Positions 15,777 to 23,877 of a stretch of DNA of 38,042 bases are shown piece by piece; the first letter of the stretch is position 1; every line of letters starts with the position of its first letter. The translations under genes were made by a program, and so were the position numbers. This stretch comes from a virus. The stretch lies in IMG/VR virus record IMGVR_UViG_3300049995_000050, positions 1 to 38,042 of that record, one strand, 5' to 3'. The notes under the pieces were generated by a model. That model had not been told where the DNA came from. It did not search any database and worked only from the letters and a program-made list of their open reading frames with translations.

Positions 15777-15790
15777 GGAGGAAGGCGATT
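15777..15790 (+). promoter_or_regulatory. Strong ribosome site before an ATT codon
   Basis: GGAGG at 15777-15781 lies six bases before ATT at 15788-15790, which is in frame with the DUF115-like gene. The first in-frame ATG, at 15818, has no purine-rich site before it. The spacing suggests initiation at ATT, a rare start known mainly from infC and pcnB of Escherichia coli. Confidence 0.45.
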
Positions 15791-15817
15791 ATCCCGCGGC
15801 GACTCACAAGAATTGAT

Positions 15818-16753
15818 ATGCGCGGCCCAGCATACCGGGAAGCTCGGATCCGGCAACGCCTGGCCGCAATAACCGGAGAAGGGGCCTGGGCTCTTCCACG
15901 CGGAAAGAAGCGGCCAATTACAGACATCCTCCAGAACGGGGCCTGGGCCGGACAACAGGCCTTTCTTCTCGGCGGCGGCGATAGTCTCCGCGGTTTTGAT
16001 TTTGAGCGCCTCCGCGGCCAGCGGACGATCGCCGTGAACGTGGCCTATCTAGTCGCGCCTTTCGCGGACCTAATGTTTTCGATGGATTATAGCTTTTACA
16101 GAAAACTCCGAACCAACGGATTCGGGGAATTAGCCCTCCGGAAATTTCAGGAATTCCACGGCGTCCGCTGCTGGCTGGAGCTAGACAACCACGACTACCC
16201 GGCCCCGATTTATTACGTCCGCGGACTTCTTCAGAACAAAGGGCTCCCGACTAAATTTGAACAGGGATTCTGGACCGGAGCCAATAGCGGATTCGGGGCC
16301 CTGATGATGGCCGTCTGCCTAAAGGCAAACCCGATCAACCTTCTTGGCTATGATTTCAAACACGGACCTGGCGGGAGGGACCATTTTCACAATCTTTATA
16401 AAGGCAAGCTTTCAGCCCAACAGTTATCCCGATTCAGAAAGCCATTCGAGATGATGGCGGGCCCTTTGGCCGAAAAGGGAATTCAGGTCTACAACCTAAA
16501 CCCGGACAGCGGGCTCCGCTGTTTCCCATTTAAAACCATAGAGGAGGCCCTCGATGGGCAGACTAACAACGCGCCAGCTGCCGAGCCGGAGGCCCCAGCC
16601 GCCATCCCGGACCGCATCCTGGCCGGCCAGGGGGGCGCTTTACGCGCCGAATCAGCCGGGCCGGGGCCCGGGCCAGGGTCCGGAGGACCCGAGCCCGGTC
16701 CTAACGGCAGCCCTGCCAGCCATAGCGCGAGCAGCCAAGAGCCTGGGCCTTAA
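15818..16753 (+). CDS. DUF115-like glycan-related protein
   Basis: Residues 45-120 follow the DUF115/sialyltransferase-like pattern: AFLLGGGDSLRGFDFERL, then RTIAVNVAYLV and the D of FSMDYSFYRKL. Further on, FWTGANSGFGALMMA and INLLGYDFKHG are shared with that fold. Members take part in sugar transfer or glycan biosynthesis, for example flagellin glycosylation; the substrate here is unknown. From about residue 245 the tail is Pro/Gly/Ala-rich and overlaps the next gene out of frame. ATG 15818 is the conservative start; ATT 15788 would add ten residues and has a better ribosome site. First gene of the glycan cassette. Confidence 0.7.
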   Translation: MRGPAYREARIRQRLAAITGEGAWALPRGKKRPITDILQNGAWAGQQAFLLGGGDSLRGFDFERLRGQRTIAVNVAYLVAPFADLMFSMDYSFYRKLRTNGFGELALRKFQEFHGVRCWLELDNHDYPAPIYYVRGLLQNKGLPTKFEQGFWTGANSGFGALMMAVCLKANPINLLGYDFKHGPGGRDHFHNLYKGKLSAQQLSRFRKPFEMMAGPLAEKGIQVYNLNPDSGLRCFPFKTIEEALDGQTNNAPAAEPEAPAAIPDRILAGQGGALRAESAGPGPGPGSGGPEPGPNGSPASHSASSQEPGP

Positions 16754-16889
16754 TTTTGATCCCCGGCTTTGCCCGAAATGCGGGTCTCCCCGCTTTTTAA
16801 AGAAAGCGCCGTGCTGGATGAGGCGGAGGGGATTTAAGCAAGCGGCCCGCTGCATCCGCTGCGGATTTCAGGAAGGAGTGAACCTATGA
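16554..16889 (+). CDS. Zinc-ribbon protein overlapping the DUF115-like gene
   Basis: A 111-residue protein. The last 40 residues carry CPKCGSPRF and CIRCGFQ, two CxxC knuckles of a zinc ribbon. The ATG has GGAGG six bases upstream (16543-16547), a good site even though it lies inside the upstream gene. The first 200 bases overlap that gene in another frame and encode Arg/Pro/Ser-rich residues. The stop overlaps the cupin start as ATGA. Function unknown; it may bind nucleic acid or partner the cassette enzymes. Confidence 0.6.
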   Translation: MGRLTTRQLPSRRPQPPSRTASWPARGALYAPNQPGRGPGQGPEDPSPVLTAALPAIARAAKSLGLNFDPRLCPKCGSPRFLKKAPCWMRRRGFKQAARCIRCGFQEGVNL

Positions 16890-17233
16890 AAGACACACAA
16901 GGGAAAATATGGGGAGAAACAGCAACCCTTCTGGAAACGCCTTTTTTTTCGATTCATATCCTGGACATAAAGGCCGGGGGATTCTGCAGCGAACACCGAC
17001 ACGCAGCCAAATATAACGACTTCCTGGTGATTTCGGGACGCCTCGAGATAACCATATTCCGGGAGGACGGGATCGAGGACAAGACTACCCTGGGCCCCGA
17101 AGACCGGACGGAGATTGAACCCGGAGTCTGGCATAAATTCCGGGCCCTTGAAGACACCCGCTGCTTGGAGATTTACCGGGTCGAGCTACGCAACGAGGAC
17201 ATCGACCGCCGCAGCCACGGGGGCAAGGAATGA
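16886..17233 (+). CDS. Small cupin-domain protein
   Basis: A 115-residue single-domain cupin: GGFCSEHRHAAKYNDFLVISGRLEITI contains the first motif (H-x-H plus downstream residues), and EIEPGVWHKFRA the second, with His in the metal site. Cupins in sugar clusters are often isomerases, epimerases or sugar-binding proteins, for example phosphomannose-isomerase-like or WxcM-like. Ribosome site aaggag is good. Placed between a DUF115-like gene and glycosyltransferases, which suggests nucleotide-sugar handling. Confidence 0.8.
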   Translation: MKDTQGKIWGETATLLETPFFSIHILDIKAGGFCSEHRHAAKYNDFLVISGRLEITIFREDGIEDKTTLGPEDRTEIEPGVWHKFRALEDTRCLEIYRVELRNEDIDRRSHGGKE

Positions 17234-17928
17234 ACGCTGAAGGCCAGCCGGAGATCCTCGGGGCTGAATTGAATAACGGGCACGGTCGGCCTTTTTTGAT
17301 TGTCAGCTACTACACGGTCAACACCGGCTACGAGAAGGAAATCGATCACCTACGGGCCAGCTGTCAAGCTTTTCAGTTAGATTATTTTTTTGAGGGAATC
17401 AAGAGCCTGGGATCCTGGCAGCTAAACATCCATTATAAACCCGCCTTTTTGCTAGCCGCCCTGACCAGGTTTGAAAAACCGATCGTTTGGATTGACAGCG
17501 ATGCAGTCATAAAGCAATACCCGGCCCTCTTCGAAAGCCTAGCCAAGCGAGACAATATAGACCTGGCCGTTCACTATTTCCGGGACCGAGAGTTACTGAC
17601 AGGAACCCTATATATCCCATTTTCAACCGCCGCGATTGGACTCCTGCAGGCCTGGAGGGGATACGACGGGAGCCGCCTTAAAGACAAAGAACAACGGACC
17701 CTCCAGGACCTCCTGGCCAGCCGCCCCGGCTACCGGGTCGTTAAACTACCGCCGGAATACACCAAAATATTTGACCTGATGAGGAACAACGGGGGCCCGG
17801 CAGTTATAGAACATCACCAGGCCAGCCGGAAATTTAGGAGACAAGTCAGCGGGGACCCGGATCCGGAGCGGATAACGACGGCCCTGGTGCGGGCTAGGAT
17901 AAAACAGATGACCAGGCGGAGGAGATGA
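17230..17928 (+). CDS. Glycosyltransferase-like protein (GT-A, DSD motif)
   Basis: A 232-residue protein. FLIVSYYTVNTGYEKEIDHLRASC begins a nucleotide-sugar domain, and IVWIDSDAVIKQYP gives the D-x-D motif used for metal-nucleotide binding by GT-A enzymes. Later segments (TLYIPFSTAAIGLLQAW, then DLLASRPG) fit sugar transferases of the nucleotide-diphospho-sugar transferase group. The C-terminus is highly basic. ATGA overlaps on both sides place it in the cassette operon. Donor and acceptor unknown. Confidence 0.7.
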   Translation: MNAEGQPEILGAELNNGHGRPFLIVSYYTVNTGYEKEIDHLRASCQAFQLDYFFEGIKSLGSWQLNIHYKPAFLLAALTRFEKPIVWIDSDAVIKQYPALFESLAKRDNIDLAVHYFRDRELLTGTLYIPFSTAAIGLLQAWRGYDGSRLKDKEQRTLQDLLASRPGYRVVKLPPEYTKIFDLMRNNGGPAVIEHHQASRKFRRQVSGDPDPERITTALVRARIKQMTRRRR

Positions 17929-18578
17929 TGCCTTTTATATGGGTCCTAATAGCAACACGGGGACGGCTAAAAAAGTTGGAGGACACCCTGGCCAGCCTTC
18001 CGAGCCAGGCCGACAGCTACCAGATCGAACCCCTAATCGTCTGTGACGGGGATCTAAAAACTTATAAAGCCCTGCCGGAGACGACAACAAAGTTACTAGT
18101 CCCGGAGCATAAAGGGGCGACTTATTGTCGCAATTATGCCCTGGAGCGGACCACCGGCCCGGTTTTATATGCAACCGATGACATCCTGTTTCACCCAGGA
18201 GCCATAAAAAACGCGATAGAGGCGATGGGCGAGAGATTCCCAGCCTGGGACGGGGTCGTCGGTTTCACCCAAAAAGGAAATAGCTTTAACCCAGCGGGGG
18301 TCGCCCTGGTCGGCCAGCGATTCCTTGAGAGATACCCTAACCGACATTTATTTTTTGAAGGTTATTACCATTTCGCCTGCCAGGAGGTCCACCGGGCCGC
18401 CCAGGCGCTAGGGAAATTTTACCTTCATCCCTATGCGGTTTTATACCATCGACATCCGTCAAATAATCCGGCAGAGATAGACCAAACCCACCGGGATGCC
18501 CGGATCCGCCGGGACCAGGACCACGCGCTAATGAAACAGAGGGAGGCCGCCGGGCTAATTTGGGGGATAACCGGATGA
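17925..18578 (+). CDS. Glycosyltransferase family 2-like protein
   Basis: A 217-residue protein starting WVLIATRGRLKKLEDTLASLPSQ, the usual first strand and helix of GT2 enzymes, with GATYCRNYALERTTGPVLYATDDILFHPGAI carrying the D-D metal motif. The catalytic part ends around HRHPSNNP. It would transfer a sugar from a nucleotide donor; substrate unknown. ATG 17925 overlaps the previous stop; ATG 17928 is an alternative. Confidence 0.8.
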   Translation: MMPFIWVLIATRGRLKKLEDTLASLPSQADSYQIEPLIVCDGDLKTYKALPETTTKLLVPEHKGATYCRNYALERTTGPVLYATDDILFHPGAIKNAIEAMGERFPAWDGVVGFTQKGNSFNPAGVALVGQRFLERYPNRHLFFEGYYHFACQEVHRAAQALGKFYLHPYAVLYHRHPSNNPAEIDQTHRDARIRRDQDHALMKQREAAGLIWGITG

Positions 18579-19327
18579 ACCACGTGGTCGAGATTTTTTT
18601 TGATATCGACCGGCCCGGCTATTTTACAACGCCGGAATGGGTCGATTTCCGATTTAAGTTTTTTTATAAATACACCCTCCAGGCGCTAAGAGCCCAGGAC
18701 ATCGGAGATTACCATATTCTGGTCCATTGCGGCCAGCGGAACAGGGCCATAACCGAAAACCTAGCCTGGCCTATGGATGTGGCTTGCGTTTATGATTTCG
18801 GGCGGTTTTTCTATAGCCTTTTAGAAGGACCTTCCGTGATAATAACCAGGATCGATTCGGATGACCTATTCAGGTTTGACGCCTTAAAGACGATCCGGCA
18901 AGCCATAGGGGAAAACCAGCGCCGGCCCAGCTTTGCCTTCAAACACAACCTCTGCTGGGATATGATAAACGGGATAATTTTTGAACACCGGCGAGCTTCG
19001 AGCCCATTTGTAAGCCGGGTCTGGCCGCTAAAAATGATAAAAACCCGCTGGCCGGAATTCTATAAAGCCCATTTCCGGGCTCACGGAGGGGATGGCCTTG
19101 GAGACAGGAGCGCCCTGGCTTTACCGGCTAATCGGGTCCTGGTGACAAAGCACGGCCAGAACACGAACCTTCTGAAGCGCGGGAAAACCCATCCCGTTTT
19201 TACAGAGGCCGAAAGAAAGGCCCTGACCGCATACCACGACGACGGGAAAATATGGCCAGTCGGGAAAAAGATAACAGACCCGCTGGCAATAGGCCTAATT
19301 TTAGCCCATTTCGGAGTGAAGGAATGA
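18575..19327 (+). CDS. Putative rhamnosyltransferase-like glycosyltransferase
   Basis: A 250-residue protein. The layout is like the putative rhamnosyltransferase family: FFYKYTLQALRAQDIGDYHILVHCG, then IITRIDSDDLFRFDALKTI with the D-S-D-D metal motif. The end (TNLLKRGKTHPVFTEAERKAL) is polar. ATG 18575 in the ATGA overlap is preferred over an upstream TTG. It acts with the neighbouring transferases; which sugar is unknown. Confidence 0.65.
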   Translation: MNHVVEIFFDIDRPGYFTTPEWVDFRFKFFYKYTLQALRAQDIGDYHILVHCGQRNRAITENLAWPMDVACVYDFGRFFYSLLEGPSVIITRIDSDDLFRFDALKTIRQAIGENQRRPSFAFKHNLCWDMINGIIFEHRRASSPFVSRVWPLKMIKTRWPEFYKAHFRAHGGDGLGDRSALALPANRVLVTKHGQNTNLLKRGKTHPVFTEAERKALTAYHDDGKIWPVGKKITDPLAIGLILAHFGVKE

Positions 19328-20013
19328 GCCATAAAACAGCCGTTGTCCTTGTGACCCATAGGCGGCTCAGGACCCTAACGCCGATAATAGAAGCCTGGCT
19401 AAAAGAGACGCCGGACGTTTGGCTGGCCGACTGCAGCGCCGAAGGATACAAAAATGAGAAAGAACTAAAAATAAAGCTGGCCAGATTCAAGCCGGATCCG
19501 GGATCGAGATCCCGACACGCCCTGGCGATGATGACAGAGGCCGAGTTTGTAATAAAGGCCGACGACGACCTGGTCCCCCAGCCGGGCATCCTGACCGATT
19601 TCGAGAAGGCCTATGCCGGGACCGGGCTGGCAATCCTGGGGATCATAGGCCGGAGATTCCTGGGCCCGAGCTACTATAAGGACACGCAATTTTTTAAATC
19701 CGCCGCCGTAAAGGCCCCGGTCGAGGTCGACTTTGTTGGCGTCACAACCTACAGTCCGCGGGCATTTTTGGGCTTTGACCTGAAGGGCTGCACAAGCCCG
19801 ATCGAGGACCTGTTCTGGCAGATGAAGGCCTACCCGGGGGCCCGCAAGTGGGTTATCCCAACGACAAAATATATGAACCTGCCAGCAAGCCACGACGAAA
19901 ACTGCCTTTTCCACGACCCGAAGGCCCGGATCGAACGGGAAGAATTCTATGGCCGCTATTTCAGGACCTACTACCAGGAAAGGAAACCGCGATGGACGCC
20001 GAGCAATACATAA
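19324..20013 (+). CDS. Glycosyltransferase-like protein with DDD motif
   Basis: A 229-residue protein. KTAVVLVTHRRLRTLTPIIEAWLKETPDVWLADC is the first alpha/beta unit of a GT-A domain, and EFVIKADDDLVPQPGIL contains the acidic metal motif. YMNLPASHDENCLFHDP lies at the C-terminal part, where catalytic His and Asp residues are common. ATG 19324 overlaps the previous stop as ATGA; an upstream TTG is unlikely. Fourth transferase of the cassette. Confidence 0.7.
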   Translation: MSHKTAVVLVTHRRLRTLTPIIEAWLKETPDVWLADCSAEGYKNEKELKIKLARFKPDPGSRSRHALAMMTEAEFVIKADDDLVPQPGILTDFEKAYAGTGLAILGIIGRRFLGPSYYKDTQFFKSAAVKAPVEVDFVGVTTYSPRAFLGFDLKGCTSPIEDLFWQMKAYPGARKWVIPTTKYMNLPASHDENCLFHDPKARIEREEFYGRYFRTYYQERKPRWTPSNT

Positions 20014-20570
20014 CCGAACATTGGCTTAAAAATCGCGTCTACACGCATCTGGAGTGGGAGAAGCACCAGACCCGCCTGCGGACCTGCGCGGAGGCCCTGC
20101 CGGCGACGCCAGGGGCCCGCTATATAGACGTGGGCTGCGCTTCGGGACATTCAACGGCCATAATGCAGCGATTCAGACCTGGCAATTGGACCGGAGTCGA
20201 TTTCAGCCGGGCGGCCATAGCCGCCGCCTCTAAGTTTTTTCCCGAATGGATAACCTTTTTCTATATCCCGGACCCGGCCCATCTAGGGCAGCTGGGCACG
20301 TTTGACGGAGTCGTCTGCAGCGAAGTCCTGGAACACGCAGGCGATGACCGCGGCCTAGCACAGATATTGCTGTGGATAACCGGACCCGGGGGGACCCTTG
20401 TGGCGACTACGCCGAACCGAAAAATTAACGACCCGGGGCATTTGAGGACCTATACGGAGGCCCAATTCAGAGCCTTATTCGAAAGGCCCGGGGTCGATCG
20501 CCAAATTGAGATACAGACGAAGGGGCCATTTTTTTATTTGATAGTATGGAAGCAGAAGGGGATCGGATGA
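19992..20570 (+). CDS. Class I SAM-dependent methyltransferase
   Basis: A 192-residue protein. ATG 19992 follows aggaaa inside the end of the previous gene. YIDVGCASGHSTAIM is SAM-binding motif I, WTGVDFSRAAIAAA motif II, GTFDGVVCSEVLEHAGD motif IV region, and TLVATTPNRKI motif VI. This is the common small-molecule or sugar methyltransferase plan. In this setting it probably methylates a sugar or a glycan end. It overlaps the next gene as ATGA at 20567. Confidence 0.85.
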   Translation: MDAEQYITEHWLKNRVYTHLEWEKHQTRLRTCAEALPATPGARYIDVGCASGHSTAIMQRFRPGNWTGVDFSRAAIAAASKFFPEWITFFYIPDPAHLGQLGTFDGVVCSEVLEHAGDDRGLAQILLWITGPGGTLVATTPNRKINDPGHLRTYTEAQFRALFERPGVDRQIEIQTKGPFFYLIVWKQKGIG

Positions 20571-21313
20571 CCCTGGTCAAAACCCGCTACGGATTCAACA
20601 TCCTGACAGACCCCGGCGACGCCCTACGCCTAAAAGGCCGCTATTACTACGAAAAGGAAGTCACCGAATTGATGCAGGCCGAGATCCGGCCCGGAGAAAT
20701 AACCGCCGACATAGGGGCGATGATCGGCTACCACACCGTCACAATATCCAGGCTGGCCGGCCCAGGGGGGGCGGTTTACGCATTTGAGCCCAGCCCGACC
20801 AACTACCGGGTCCTCACAGCCAATATCGACGGCAACCGCTGCCTTAATACAAGCCCGATCCTGGGGGCAGCCGGGGCGACAAACGGAGAAGCCTGGCTAT
20901 ATTTGAACCCCGCCAACGCGGGAGACAATACCATATATCCGGTCAAAGACAGGACTAAAATCCAGGTCCGCCAATACGCCCTGGATGCCTATTTTTTCAA
21001 TCCTGAGCGAAGGCCGACCTTTTTAAAGATTGACACCCAGGGCTACGAAATAGAGGTCCTGAAGGGGGCCCGGGAAATTCTGAAAAACCCCGGGCTTCGA
21101 ATGGTGGTCGAATACTACCCTCGAGGCCTGAAAGCCACCGGAGCTGCCGGCCAGGACCTGCTGGACCTAATCCAGAATGCGGGATTTTTTGTCTTCCTAA
21201 TAGACCGCCAGGGCCGCGGCCTCATCCCGATCGAAACGCTAAACCTCGAGAAACTGATAACCCCGGAGAACGGGAAGCACGTCAACCTTTTCTGCGGATT
21301 CCCGACAAAATGA
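20567..21313 (+). CDS. FkbM-family methyltransferase
   Basis: About 248 residues from ATG 20567 (ATGA overlap); an ATG at 20546 would add seven residues. TADIGAMIGYHTVTISRLAG is motif I, VYAFEPSPTNYRVLTANI motif II, and FLKIDTQGYEIEVLKGAREIL is the signature of FkbM methyltransferases. These enzymes O-methylate sugars or polyketides, which agrees with a role in capping or modifying glycan chains made by the neighbours. Confidence 0.88.
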   Translation: MTLVKTRYGFNILTDPGDALRLKGRYYYEKEVTELMQAEIRPGEITADIGAMIGYHTVTISRLAGPGGAVYAFEPSPTNYRVLTANIDGNRCLNTSPILGAAGATNGEAWLYLNPANAGDNTIYPVKDRTKIQVRQYALDAYFFNPERRPTFLKIDTQGYEIEVLKGAREILKNPGLRMVVEYYPRGLKATGAAGQDLLDLIQNAGFFVFLIDRQGRGLIPIETLNLEKLITPENGKHVNLFCGFPTK

Positions 21314-22212
21314 CAACGCCAACGATCGACACCCAAGCCCGATATATAACCGGAGCCGGGAAGGCCCACCTGAACGCCGCCCATTGGGGCCGGGCTTTCA
21401 ATTGCCGGATGTACGGGACCTTTAACCTAGAAACGAGCCTAAATCTAAAATCCCTGCCCCCAGCCCGGACCGACTACGCCGGCTATCATAAATTCTGGCT
21501 GGTAAAGCTAGAAAATGCCTATTACGGATGGGCAATGCGCTGGGAGGACAGCCGGATGCCAGACCACCGGCTGGAGATAATTTCTAAAAAACCCTTCCCA
21601 AATAGTTTAAAAGAGGGGAGAATAAAAATCGAGGTCCTAACCCGGATGACGGATAAAGAGATCAAAGCCTGGGCGGAACAGATACATTTTTTCCAAACTT
21701 TTGAATGGACACCCGCGGAGAATCGGGCAGCGAATTCTGGCCTGATTTGGGAAGCCATAAGCGCCTGCGGAAATTTCCAGAACAAAACCGTCCTTGATAT
21801 AGGGGCAAATTTCGGCTATCACGCCTTCCAGGCCTCGAAGGCCGGGGCCCTAGTAATAGGCTATGACCAAAACAAAAACGTTATTCCTGTGGCCAAGCTG
21901 ATAAACGACCGGATCGAAATGCAGGACGTCACGTTCACGGCCAAACCTTTACCGCCCGAGCCCTTTGATTTTATTTTTTATCTTTCCGTCCATCACCAAT
22001 TTGACCCGCAATATAAACGGCTCGAGCAAACCCTGGCCGACTTAAAGACCAGGGCCCGGGAGGCCGTATTTGTAGAGTTGATTAACCCGCCCTTGAAGGG
22101 CCGGGCGACGGAAGCAGAAATCGACAAAATGATCAGGGGTAAAAAGCTCGTTCATTACGCCCACGAAGTCAGAAAGACCCGAACCCTATATGAGGTCCGG
22201 GGGGAGGCATAA
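21310..22212 (+). CDS. SAM methyltransferase with RibK-like N-terminal domain
   Basis: A 300-residue protein. Residues about 150-290 hold a methyltransferase: TVLDIGANFGYHAFQAS (motif I), GYDQNKNVIPVA (motif II) and FDFIFYLSVHHQF. Residues 1-110 are a separate beta-rich domain: GAGKAHLNAAHWGRAF, then YGTFNLETSL and HRLEIISKKPF, which resembles the CTP-dependent riboflavin kinase (DUF120) barrel. That resemblance is inference. Substrate unknown. It ends the carbohydrate cassette. Confidence 0.7.
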   Translation: MTTPTIDTQARYITGAGKAHLNAAHWGRAFNCRMYGTFNLETSLNLKSLPPARTDYAGYHKFWLVKLENAYYGWAMRWEDSRMPDHRLEIISKKPFPNSLKEGRIKIEVLTRMTDKEIKAWAEQIHFFQTFEWTPAENRAANSGLIWEAISACGNFQNKTVLDIGANFGYHAFQASKAGALVIGYDQNKNVIPVAKLINDRIEMQDVTFTAKPLPPEPFDFIFYLSVHHQFDPQYKRLEQTLADLKTRAREAVFVELINPPLKGRATEAEIDKMIRGKKLVHYAHEVRKTRTLYEVRGEA

Positions 22213-22213
22213 A

Positions 22214-22696
22214 ATGGCTATCGGATGGATTTTAGACCTATCAAGCGCGGAGGATTATTTCGAGGACGAGCGTCTCGAGACAGCCGCCTGGGATGCGGTC
22301 CGGGCCGTCGACAGCGCCGGCATCAAAGTAGAGAAGGCCCTGCTTAATGCATTCAACCGGATATACTATGATTCGGCCTACCCGCTCCTTCCCGACGGCT
22401 ACGCCACGGCCAGCGCGGCCCAACGGGTCGTTTTGAGAAAAGCGCAATGCGAGATGGCCTATTATCTCTGCATCCACCTAGCCGATGAGGACCGCCGCAA
22501 GGGCCTCCAGGCCCAAGGGGTCATAAAAGCCGGGATCGTCCAGGAGGATTACTACGCCGATTGGCTGGCCAAGCTGCCGGTCCCGCCATTTGTAGATTCT
22601 TTGCTGGCGGAATTCAAGGACACACATCACATTTTCGCGGCCAATATAGAGCGGGATGAGAACAGGAGCGCCAAGGAAAAGGTCCACGATTTTTAA
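22214..22696 (+). CDS. Head-tail connector, gp6/DnaT-like
   Basis: About 160 residues from ATG 22214. It is mostly helical with WDAVRAVDSAG, NRIYYDSAYPLLPDGYATASAAQRVVLRKAQCEMAYYLCIHL typical of phage adaptor proteins that assemble under the portal ring (HK97 gp6/DnaT-like SSB domain group). It opens the connector set immediately after the glycan cassette. Confidence 0.75.
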   Translation: MAIGWILDLSSAEDYFEDERLETAAWDAVRAVDSAGIKVEKALLNAFNRIYYDSAYPLLPDGYATASAAQRVVLRKAQCEMAYYLCIHLADEDRRKGLQAQGVIKAGIVQEDYYADWLAKLPVPPFVDSLLAEFKDTHHIFAANIERDENRSAKEKVHDF

Positions 22697-23578
22697 ATGG
22701 CCGACACAGACCGGCTGCCTAAAAGCCTAAAGGAACAGGAAGCGGACTTGCCTCGGCTTTACGCGGCGGCACAAAATATCCTTTTCAAAGAATTGACAAA
22801 AACCGGAGTTTCGGCTTATAAGGAAGCAGAGATCTACAAAAGCCGAAAGCGAATAGACGGGATGATCCAGAAATTGAACAGCCGGGCCGCCTCGTGGGCC
22901 AGAGAGGCCATTGACAAGGCATATAGAAGCCAGCGGGCCGAAACTAGGGCCCAGGCCGAGATCCTCGGATTCAGGCCAAAGAAAAAGCACATCAAGGCAA
23001 CCCTCCTGGCTGCCGTTCGCCGGGCCTATGGCTATCTTGAGAAAGCTAACGCCTCGATGAAGCGAACGGCGGATAACTACTATGGGGCCCTGCGATATGC
23101 GTCCAGCCAGCTGGCTAAAATCCAGGAATTCGACGACGAAGAACACGCCGCATTTTTAGAGGAGACAGCCTCGATCGCGGCCCTAGCCGTAAAGGAGGGC
23201 TGGACCAGGGTCCGCCTTTCAAACCTTCTAGAACACGCCCTGCGGCTGCAGATCGAGGACGGCGACTTTGTAATTATAAACGGGCGGAATTACAATATTG
23301 AAAGCTACGCGGAGATGGTCGCCCGGACGGAGATCCGCAAAGCTCAAACAGAGGCTGCCAAAGAAACCTGTTCCGAATACGGATGCGACCTGGTCGAGTG
23401 GTCGATCCACGCCAACCCCTGCCCGGAATGCGCCGAGCTAGAGGGCCAGGTTTTCAGCCTCAGCGGCCAGGATGTCGAATTTCCGCAATTGGGCGCGGAC
23501 GATGAGCCGCCTCTTCATCCAAATTGCGGCCATAGCCTCCTTGCGACAAGCCGAGAGGCGATGGAGGCCCGGCAATGA
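22697..23578 (+). CDS. Minor capsid protein (Phage_min_cap2-like)
   Basis: A 293-residue protein. The N-terminal two thirds are helical (KRTADNYYGALRYASSQLA). The C-terminal third carries EMVARTEIRKAQTEA, then HANPCPECAELEGQVFSLSG and PPLHPNCGHSLL, the recognised signature of minor capsid/head morphogenesis proteins of the Phage_min_cap2 and SPP1 gp7 groups. The two Cys, HP and Cys-Gly-His may bind metal. In most phages this gene is next to the portal; here it is about 11 kb away. Confidence 0.85.
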   Translation: MADTDRLPKSLKEQEADLPRLYAAAQNILFKELTKTGVSAYKEAEIYKSRKRIDGMIQKLNSRAASWAREAIDKAYRSQRAETRAQAEILGFRPKKKHIKATLLAAVRRAYGYLEKANASMKRTADNYYGALRYASSQLAKIQEFDDEEHAAFLEETASIAALAVKEGWTRVRLSNLLEHALRLQIEDGDFVIINGRNYNIESYAEMVARTEIRKAQTEAAKETCSEYGCDLVEWSIHANPCPECAELEGQVFSLSGQDVEFPQLGADDEPPLHPNCGHSLLATSREAMEARQ

Positions 23579-23877
23579 TCAATGCCTATTTAACCGACAC
23601 CGTAGAGATCATAACGACAACCCGCGACGAATGGCAGAACCCGCTTTATGAAACGATCGAAAGTGTCCCGGCCCGGATCGTATATAAGACCCGGAGGCTC
23701 CTGACCGCCGCGGGGGAGGACGTTGTCTCCGAGCGGACCATAATGATACAGCACCGGACCCTGGACCACGGGGCCATAATAAAGATAGACGGCATTCGCT
23801 GGGCGATTTTATTGATTCAAAAACCAAAGGACTTCACCTGGCAATTTATAGAGGTTATCCTGGGTGGCAGACTTTAA
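23575..23877 (+). CDS. Head closure / head-tail joining protein
   Basis: A 100-residue beta-rich protein (DTVEIITTTRDEWQNPLYETIESVPARIVYKTRR, then DHGAIIKIDGIRWAILLIQKPKDF), the size and pattern of SPP1 gp16-like or HK97-type head closure proteins. It would sit below the connector and hold DNA before tail joining. ATGA overlap upstream. Confidence 0.75.
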   Translation: MINAYLTDTVEIITTTRDEWQNPLYETIESVPARIVYKTRRLLTAAGEDVVSERTIMIQHRTLDHGAIIKIDGIRWAILLIQKPKDFTWQFIEVILGGRL

